Source of the DNA: Streptomyces apocyni
GTDB lineage: Bacteria; Actinomycetota; Actinomycetes; Streptomycetales; Streptomycetaceae
Direction of reading: 5' to 3'
Assembly (NCBI RefSeq): GCF_009739465.1
Contig: NZ_WHOM01000068.1
Location: forward strand, 169,305-233,304
DNA length: 64,000 nucleotides
Part shown: positions 58,732 to 64,000 of the stretch, one piece after another
Layout: each line of letters starts with the position of its first letter
Position numbering within the stretch: position 1 is the first letter of the stretch
Program-made: the position numbers and the translations under genes
Notes under the pieces: generated by a model
Databases searched by the model: none
What the model was told of the DNA's origin: nothing
What the model saw: only the letters and a program-made list of their open reading frames with translations

Positions 58732-59877
58732 TTAGCTGACCGCCTTGCCCCAGCCCTGGACGACCTTCTCCTTGGCCTTGGCTTCCTGGGCCTCGGTGGG
58801 CTCCTGCGGGGTGCCGTCGACCTCGGGGATCTTGGCGGCGGCGGCCTTGTCGGCGGTGCCGTCCTTCTTCATGGCGTCCAGGAGCGCGGGGCGCGAGAAG
58901 CCCTTGAGCCAGATGTTCTGCCCCTCGGGGCTGTAGAGGAACTCCACCCACAGGCGGGCGGCGGCCGGGTGCGGGGCGTGCTTGTTGACGGCCTGGTTGT
59001 AGTAGCGCGAGTACAGGCCGTCGGAGGGCACCGCGACCTGCCAGTCGACGCCCTTGGGCTTGAGCTTCTCGCCGTAGCCGAGGTTGAGGTAGTCCCAGTC
59101 GATCGAGATCGGCGTCTCGCCCTGCTGGATGGTGGCCAGCGTGGACTTCGCGGGGACGAAGTTGCCCTTCTTCTTCAGCTCCTGGAAGAAGTCGAGACCG
59201 GGCTGCACGTCGTCCAGGGACCCGCCGTTGGCGAGCGCGGCGGCGATGACCGCGGCCAGCGCGGAGCCGGACTCCGTCGGGTCGCCGTTGAGCGCGACCT
59301 TGTTCTTGTACTCGGGCTTGAGCAGGTCCTTGAACGTCTCGGGGCAGTTCTTCACGGCCTTGGCGTCACAGCCGATGGACATGAAGCCGCCGTAGTTGTT
59401 CATGAACGAGGCGTCGGACTGCTTCTGCGCGTCCGGGATGTCGTCCCAGCCCTCGACCTTGTAGGGGGCCAGCAGGTCCTGCTTCTTGGCCTCCTGCATG
59501 TACGAGGTGCCGATGTCGAGGGCGTCGACGGCGCGGCTCTGGCCCTTGCGCTTGGCGGCCGCGTTGAGCGCGCCCTGGCTGGAGCCGCCCGGGTCCTCGT
59601 TGTTGACGTCGATGTCGTACTTCTTCTCGAAGGCCGCGATCATCTCGCCGTAGTTCGCCCAGTCCGGCGCGAGGGCGTAGACGTTGAGCTTGCCCTCCTT
59701 CTCCGCCGCCTCGACGAGCTTCTCCATACCGCCGAAGTCCGCGGCCGACTCGGCCGTCGCGGCCTTGCTGTCCTTCGCGTCGTTCTCGGGTGCGGAGCCA
59801 CAGCCGGTGGCCACCACGGCGGTGAGGCCTGCGATGGCCGCGGCGGTCAGGACGCGGCGGGGATGGTGTGCCTTCAC
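58732..59877 (-). CDS. ABC importer solute-binding lipoprotein
   Basis: A 381-residue extracytoplasmic binding protein. It starts at GTG 59877 (CAGGAG eight bases upstream); the signal peptide RRVLTAAAIAGLTAVVATGC ends in a lipobox-type ATGC. The mature part belongs to the PotD/iron/2-aminoethylphosphonate cluster: EGKLNVYALAPDWANYGEMI, NNEDPGGSSQGALNAA, DWDYLNLGYGEKL and the late WVEFLYSPEGQNIWLKGF. The ligand is not known; the context with a GntR/UTRA regulator and a HAD phosphatase favours a phosphonate, though a polyamine or metal remains possible. Confidence 0.93.
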   Translation of the reverse strand: MKAHHPRRVLTAAAIAGLTAVVATGCGSAPENDAKDSKAATAESAADFGGMEKLVEAAEKEGKLNVYALAPDWANYGEMIAAFEKKYDIDVNNEDPGGSSQGALNAAAKRKGQSRAVDALDIGTSYMQEAKKQDLLAPYKVEGWDDIPDAQKQSDASFMNNYGGFMSIGCDAKAVKNCPETFKDLLKPEYKNKVALNGDPTESGSALAAVIAAALANGGSLDDVQPGLDFFQELKKKGNFVPAKSTLATIQQGETPISIDWDYLNLGYGEKLKPKGVDWQVAVPSDGLYSRYYNQAVNKHAPHPAAARLWVEFLYSPEGQNIWLKGFSRPALLDAMKKDGTADKAAAAKIPEVDGTPQEPTEAQEAKAKEKVVQGWGKAVS

Positions 59878-60210
59878 GATGCAAACTCCTGGGTCTTCGG
59901 CGAGCCACCTGTCTGGACAAGCCATCGTCAGTTAGCCAGCCGAAGTTAACAGCCAAGTGACCGGCCGGTAAAGCCCCGACGAGATGAAAAGTGCAGGTCA
60001 GAAGCGTTATCAAGCCGTAGGTTTAGCTTCGGTCAAAAGCGGTTAGGCGCAGGGTTCGCACTTCCGGATAGGATTTTTACTGCGCACAGAGTGAGGGATG
60101 CGGACCGCCGCGTAAGGATGGCATGATCAAGGCCGCGCCCGCTGCGCGCAGCGCGTACGAGAGCATCGCGTACGAGCGCACCGCGCACCACGGAGTCCCC
60201 AAGGAGGAAC
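59878..60210. other. 333-bp divergent regulatory region of the ABC importer and GntR gene
   Basis: No gene. It holds the promoters of both operons. TGTCTGGACA at 59910-59919 is a short palindrome of the TGTC-x2-GACA kind used by GntR/HutC regulators and lies 33 bases from the binding-protein start. The middle is relatively AT-rich (AGGATTTTTACTGCG near 60073). Confidence 0.55.
59910..59919. promoter_or_regulatory. Candidate GntR/HutC-type operator
   Basis: TGTCTGGACA, an inverted TGTC/GACA pair two bases apart, flanked by CC and AG. Position just upstream of the ABC importer operon and about 290 bases from the divergent GntR gene fits local control. The match is short, so confidence is low. 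Confidence 0.35.
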
Positions 60211-60954
60211 GTGACCCGACGGCACCAGCAGATTGCCGAGGAGCTGCGCCAGGCGATCGCCGAAGGTACCTACCCGGTGGGCTCCGCGCTGCCGTCGGAG
60301 TCCGAACTGGCGCTGACGCACGGCGTGTCCCGTGGCACGCTCCGGCAGGCCTTCGGCACGTTGCAGTCCGAGGGCCTGATCGGGTCCCGGCAGGGCGCGC
60401 GCCGCGTCGTCCTGGCCACCACCCCCAGCCAGAGCTTCACCGAACTGCGCAGCTTCGCCCAGTGGGCCAGGGCGGGCGGGCGCGCCCCCGGCGGCCTGGT
60501 GCTGAGCTCGGCGCGCGGGAAGGCCACCGAGGCCCAGGCCGCGCAACTGCAACTGGCACCCGACGACGAGGTGTTGCACGTCCTGCGGGTACGCACCCTG
60601 GACGGCGAGCCGGTGCTCCTGGAGCGCACGGTGTACGCCGGGTGGGCGGCCGATGCCGTCGAGCGGCTGCCGGACGACTGCGAATCGGTCACCCAGAGCC
60701 TGTACGAGGCCGCTGGCCTGGTGATGTGCCACGGCGAGCACCATCTGGACGCGGTCGCCGCGGGCACCACCGACGCCCGGGAGCTGGGCGTACGGCGCGG
60801 TTCGCCGCTGCTGCGGGTGCGCCGTACCACGACCACCGCCGACGGCCGTCCGGTCGAGACCTCGGACGACCGCTACAAGCCGGGCTCGGTCGTCTTCACC
60901 GTCCGCAACTCGGTGCAGGCCAACCCGCTGGTCCGCACCTCGCCCACCGCCTGA
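60211..60954 (+). CDS. GntR family regulator, HutC/UTRA subfamily
   Basis: A 247-residue regulator. The winged helix-turn-helix has RRHQQIAEELRQAIAEGTYP, GSALPSESELALTHGVSRGT and LRQAFGTLQSEGLI; the UTRA ligand domain follows with DEVLHVLRVRTLDGEPVLLE and SPLLRVRRTTTTADGRPVET. GTG 60211 lies six bases after AAGGAGG. Divergent from the ABC importer it presumably controls, and followed by the HAD phosphatase gene. Confidence 0.93.
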   Translation: MTRRHQQIAEELRQAIAEGTYPVGSALPSESELALTHGVSRGTLRQAFGTLQSEGLIGSRQGARRVVLATTPSQSFTELRSFAQWARAGGRAPGGLVLSSARGKATEAQAAQLQLAPDDEVLHVLRVRTLDGEPVLLERTVYAGWAADAVERLPDDCESVTQSLYEAAGLVMCHGEHHLDAVAAGTTDARELGVRRGSPLLRVRRTTTTADGRPVETSDDRYKPGSVVFTVRNSVQANPLVRTSPTA

Positions 60955-60993
60955 CTGACCTCTGGTGACTGACCTCTAGGAACAGCGAGCCGT

Positions 60994-61641
60994 ATGAACC
61001 CCCTCCCCCGCCCCGCCGCCCTGCTGTGCGACATGGACGGCACCCTCGTCGACACCGAACACGCCTGGCTGGACACCGTCGCCGGGTTCCTGCGCACGCA
61101 GGGCTCGCCGACGGACGCGGCCACCCTCGCGCCGTTCGCGGGCGTCACGCTGGACGACGCGGCCGGGCAGCTCGTACGCGGCGGCCTCACCGCCCTGACG
61201 ACGGCCGAGGCGGCCACCCGGCTTGACCGGGAGTTCACCGCCCGGGTGGCGGCCGGGGTGACCGTCCAGCCGGGCGCCCTGCGCCTCCTGGACCGGGCCC
61301 GCGCCCTGGGGGTGCCGACGGCGCTGGTGACCGCGTCCGAGCGGCATGTGGCCGATCTGATACTCGACACGCTCGGGCGGCACCGCTTCGACACCTCGGT
61401 GGCCTCGGGCGAGGCCCCGCGCGGCAAGCCGCACCCGGACCCGTATCTGACCGCCGCGGCCGCGCTGGGCGTGGCGCCGGGCGACTGCCTCGCGGTCGAG
61501 GACACCCCCACGGGCGCGGCGGCCGCGCTCGCCGCGGGCTGCCGTCTGCTGGCCGTGCCCTCGGTCCCCGGCATCGAGCCGGGCCCCCGTACGGTCTTCG
61601 TGACGTCCCTGACGGAGGCGGACCTGGCGGAAGCCGCGTAA
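60994..61641 (+). CDS. HAD family phosphatase
   Basis: A 215-residue HAD subfamily IA hydrolase. Motif I LLCDMDGTLVDTE (nucleophile and acid-base Asp), motif II ALVTASER, motif III Lys in GEAPRGKPHPDPYL and motif IV CLAVEDTPTGAAAALAAG are complete; a helical cap lies between I and II. It resembles beta-phosphoglucomutase-like and phosphatase proteins; its position next to the GntR gene and ABC importer suggests it acts on the imported compound or its product. Confidence 0.92.
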   Translation: MNPLPRPAALLCDMDGTLVDTEHAWLDTVAGFLRTQGSPTDAATLAPFAGVTLDDAAGQLVRGGLTALTTAEAATRLDREFTARVAAGVTVQPGALRLLDRARALGVPTALVTASERHVADLILDTLGRHRFDTSVASGEAPRGKPHPDPYLTAAAALGVAPGDCLAVEDTPTGAAAALAAGCRLLAVPSVPGIEPGPRTVFVTSLTEADLAEAA

Positions 61642-61672
61642 CGCACCACGCCTCAGAAAACGTCCTCAGACG

Positions 61673-61714
61673 CGTGTGAGGGCGACCCCGGGTCACCGGA
61701 GCCGCCCTCACACG
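61673..61714. terminator. Bidirectional terminator between the HAD phosphatase and hup
   Basis: A 12-bp perfect stem (61673-61684 with 61703-61714) and an 18-base loop between convergent gene ends. Confidence 0.75.
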
Positions 61715-61728
61715 TATGACTGCCAGGC

Positions 61729-62010
61729 TTACTTGCCCTTGGCCGCTTCCTTGAGCTTCGAGCCCGCGGAAACCTTCACGCTGAAGCCAGCCGGGATGTC
61801 GATCGGCTCACCGGTCTGCGGGTTGCGCGCCGTACGAGCGGCACGGTGGGTGCGCTCGAAGGTGAGGAAGCCGGGGATGGTGACCTTCTCGTCGCCCTTG
61901 GCGACGATCTCGCCGACGGTCTCGGCGAACGCGGCCAGCACGGCGTCGGCGTCCTTACGGGTCACCTCGGCGCGGTCGGCCAGGGCGGCCACCAGCTCAC
62001 TGCGGTTCAT
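61729..62010 (-). CDS. hup: DNA-binding protein HU
   Basis: A 93-residue nucleoid protein, the short HU form (HupA type in Streptomyces), as opposed to the longer HupS with a Lys-rich tail. Family features: MNRSELVAALADRAEVTRKD, AFAETVGEIVAKGDEKVTIP and the DNA-arm FERTHRAARTARNPQTGEPI with the minor-groove Pro in NPQTGEPIDIPAG. It binds DNA as a dimer without strong sequence preference. Usually highly expressed in vegetative growth. Confidence 0.97.
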   Translation of the reverse strand: MNRSELVAALADRAEVTRKDADAVLAAFAETVGEIVAKGDEKVTIPGFLTFERTHRAARTARNPQTGEPIDIPAGFSVKVSAGSKLKEAAKGK

Positions 62011-62350
62011 GTTTGTACTCCCGTGTTCTTCTTGCTGTTGAGGCGTGCCACGCGGCGGAGCCGCATATCGGGCACAGCGAAGCCGATGCTGTCAGGGTCC
62101 TCAGCGGTCCCCGAACCCGGGTCCGTCGTCAGACCCTCGCGCCCAGAGACGCATCCTGCCCCCACCTGCGGCGGGAAAGCCAATCCGGCACCCTGGAGAG
62201 TCACCCGGAAAGCGCCCATCTGCCAGGCGGGATGCCTCGAAATGGTGACGCTCCATCGGCTCCCGGCAGCGGACCGCAGGACTGTCATGGGCGTGGTCCC
62301 CGCAACCCTAGAGTGCCGCCGTGCGGCTGAGGTTCGCGACGCGCCGCGAT
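62011..62350. other. 340-bp region upstream of hup, no supported gene
   Basis: Contains the hup promoter (minus strand) and the end of the malic enzyme gene at its right edge. Frames here lack codon bias and conserved sequence. No hairpin long enough for a confident terminator was found after the malic enzyme stop. Confidence 0.5.
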
Positions 62351-63784
62351 TCAGACCGTGTCGGTGGTCACACCCTCGGCCGCCGCGGCCTTGGCGGCGG
62401 TACGGACCGCTCCGGCGACCGCGCCCGCGACCGTGTCGTTGAACACGCTGGGGATCACGTAGTTGGCGTTCAGCTCGTCCTCGCTGACGACGTCCGCGAG
62501 GGCGCTCGCCGCGGCCAGCATCATGTCGGTGTTGACCGTACGCGACTGGGCGTCGAGCAGACCGCGGAAGACGCCGGGGAACACCAGGACGTTGTTGATC
62601 TGGTTCGGGAAGTCCGAGCGCCCGGTGGCCACGACGGCCGCCGTCTGGCGCGCGACACCCGGCTCGATCTCGGGGTCCGGGTTCGCGAGCGCGAACACGA
62701 TGGCGTCGTCCGCCATGGCCGCGACGTCGTCGCCGCCGAGGACGTTCGGGGCGGATACGCCGATGAAGACGTCGGCGCCGACGACCGCCTCTTTCAGAGT
62801 GCCGGTGACGCCTTCGGGGTTGGTGTTGTCCGCGATCCAGCGCAGCGGCGAGCCCTCGGCCGCGTCCACCAGGTCCGCGCGGGCGGAGTGCACCACGCCG
62901 TGGATGTCGGCGACCACGGCGTGCTCGACGCCGGCCGCGATCAGCAGCTTGAGGATGGCCGTACCGGCGGCGCCCGCACCGGACATGACGACGCGTACGT
63001 CCCCGATCGCCTTGCCGACCACGCGAAGTGCGTTGGTCAGCGCGGCGAGTACGACAATCGCGGTGCCGTGCTGGTCGTCGTGGAAGACCGGGATGTCCAG
63101 CGCCTCACGCAGCCGTGCCTCGATCTCGAAGCAGCGCGGCGCGGAGATGTCCTCCAGGTTGATCCCGGCGAAGCCGGGGGCGATCGCCTTGACGATCTCG
63201 ACGATCGCGTCGGTGTCCTGGGTGTCCAGGCAGATCGGCCAGGCGTCGATCCCGGCGAAGCGCTTGAAGAGGGCGGCCTTGCCCTCCATCACGGGCAGCG
63301 CGGCCTTCGGGCCGATGTTGCCGAGGCCCAGCACGGCGGAGCCGTCCGTCACGACCGCAACGGAGTTGCGCTTGATGGTGAGGCGTCGGGCGTCCTCGGG
63401 GTTCTCGGCGATCGCCATGCACACGCGGGCCACGCCCGGGGTGTAGATCATGGAGAGGTCGTCACGGTTTCGGATGGGGTGCTTGGACGCCATCTCGATC
63501 TTGCCGCCGAGGTGCATCAGGAACGTACGGTCCGAGACCTTGCCGAGGATGACGCCCTCGACCGTGTGCAGCTTCTCGACGATCTCCTCCGCGTGCGCGG
63601 TGGAGGTCGCGGCGATGGTGACGTCGATACGGAGCCGCTCATGGCCCGATGCGGTGACATCAAGGCCGGTGACCGAGCCGCCGGAGGATTCGACGGCCGT
63701 GGTGAGCTGCGAAACCGCGGTTCCGCTCGCGGGCACCTCGAGCCGGACCGTCATCGAATAGGAGACGCTGGGCGCCGTTGCCAT
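62351..63784 (-). CDS. Malic enzyme (malate oxidoreductase, probably NAD-dependent) with ACT domain
   Basis: Oxidative decarboxylation of malate to pyruvate. A 477-residue protein: N-terminal ACT-like domain (about 8-80, SYSMTVRLEVPASGTAVSQL), malic N-terminal domain with LSMIYTPGVARVC and LTIKRNSVAVVTDGSAVLGL, catalytic GKAALFKRFAGIDAWPIC and DIPVFHDDQHGTAIV with the metal-binding Asp pair, then the NAD-binding GAGAAGTAILKLL. The Asp-rich position after the nucleotide loop (VVADIHG) favours NAD, in line with SCO2951 as I recall it. ATG 63784 follows AGGAAG; an upstream start at 63802 adds six residues. Confidence 0.95.
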   Translation of the reverse strand: MATAPSVSYSMTVRLEVPASGTAVSQLTTAVESSGGSVTGLDVTASGHERLRIDVTIAATSTAHAEEIVEKLHTVEGVILGKVSDRTFLMHLGGKIEMASKHPIRNRDDLSMIYTPGVARVCMAIAENPEDARRLTIKRNSVAVVTDGSAVLGLGNIGPKAALPVMEGKAALFKRFAGIDAWPICLDTQDTDAIVEIVKAIAPGFAGINLEDISAPRCFEIEARLREALDIPVFHDDQHGTAIVVLAALTNALRVVGKAIGDVRVVMSGAGAAGTAILKLLIAAGVEHAVVADIHGVVHSARADLVDAAEGSPLRWIADNTNPEGVTGTLKEAVVGADVFIGVSAPNVLGGDDVAAMADDAIVFALANPDPEIEPGVARQTAAVVATGRSDFPNQINNVLVFPGVFRGLLDAQSRTVNTDMMLAAASALADVVSEDELNANYVIPSVFNDTVAGAVAGAVRTAAKAAAAEGVTTDTV

Positions 63785-64000
63785 GCCGACTTCCTCTTTC
63801 ACCTTGTGTCACGTACGTCGTCCGATCGTCGCACCTACCGCCTGGTACGTGGTAGCCGCCCCGGGTTGAGAACGTTTTGTTCCCGGCTTGAGTCGCGGGT
63901 CGATCGGCGATTTGTCGCTTCTTTTGGAAAACTTTTTCCACTATACGAGAAGTTGTACGCGCAACGAAAGGGGCCCCGGCACAACGGAGAGGTCCGCGTC
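63785..64000. promoter_or_regulatory. Malic enzyme promoter region with AT-rich palindrome
   Basis: TGGAAA (63925-63930) and TTTCCA (63935-63940) form an inverted repeat with a 4-base spacer in a strikingly AT-rich patch about 140 bases before the malic enzyme start. It is a candidate operator or promoter element; TATAC (63942-63946) nearby could be part of a -10 box for a plus-strand gene beyond the window. Confidence 0.45.

Overview
The window is chromosomal DNA from a Streptomyces or very close relative. Evidence: very high GC with strongly GC-biased third codon positions, GTG/TTG starts and ATGA/GTGA-type overlaps, an SsgA-like sporulation protein (SALP), a three-gene N-acetylglucosamine PTS locus with DasR-type (dre) operators, and a gene order that, from memory, follows the S. 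coelicolor SCO289x to SCO2951 core region (rph, nagF-nagE1-nagE2, clpS, ssgG, hpd, murA, hup, malic enzyme). No search was run, so synteny is recollection. Nearly all of it is ordinary core chromosome; the accessory parts are a pair of HNH endonuclease genes beside an odd tRNA, one IS30-family insertion sequence and a vapBC-type pair.

Layout. 1-5.9 kb: tail of an unidentified gene, a Cro/CI regulator plus DUF2975 membrane protein pair downstream of a 47-bp perfect palindrome, a GNAT acetyltransferase, a GlxA-type AraC regulator, a DUF445 membrane protein and a secreted SGNH hydrolase. 5.9-10.5 kb: Bcp peroxiredoxin, DUF3618 protein, GroES-like protein, an SMR guanidinium exporter behind a guanidine-III riboswitch, and a class A penicillin-binding protein with a Gln-Gly repeat tail. 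10.7-14 kb: a two-permease ABC-2 exporter with its ATPase and a DUF1707 protein. 14.1-15.75 kb: two overlapping HNH genes and a tRNA with anticodon UAG but a short variable loop. 15.8-17.8 kb: rdgB, a lipoprotein-like gene, rph. 17.8-22.6 kb: nagF, nagE1, nagE2 with dre sites, then an IS30 element sitting in the loop of the nagE2 terminator.

22.6-27.7 kb: MBL-fold hydrolase, membrane-anchored PemK/MazF-like protein, and the mec-leader peptide-cysO-cysM cysteine synthesis cluster (protein-thiocarboxylate route), then an AGCS amino acid:cation symporter. 28.1-31.2 kb: DUF2017-clpS, pncB and pncA (NAD salvage). 31.3-38.5 kb: small unknown proteins, two RDD membrane proteins, an ssgG-like gene, an FAD-linked oxidase and a TPR protein. 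38.6-45 kb: hpd with a divergent Lrp/AsnC regulator, vapBC, a secreted S16 peptidase-like protein, an IclR regulator and an SF2 helicase. 45-53 kb: a Pro/Gln-rich membrane protein, a three-subunit molybdenum hydroxylase operon whose Fe-S subunit carries a roughly 370-residue low-complexity extension, and a GH20 beta-N-acetylhexosaminidase. 53-64 kb: DUF3039, AlgH, murA, an ABC importer with divergent GntR regulator and HAD phosphatase (phosphonate-like set-up), hup and an NAD-type malic enzyme.

Functional links: GlcNAc uptake (nagFE1E2), GH20 hexosaminidase and murA all touch amino sugar metabolism; mec-cysO-cysM is one sulfur pathway; pncB and pncA work in sequence. The least explained items are the modular HNH pair with its adjoining atypical tRNA, the 47-bp palindrome, an ABC ATPase gene without a usual start codon, and the large disordered extension on the Fe-S subunit.
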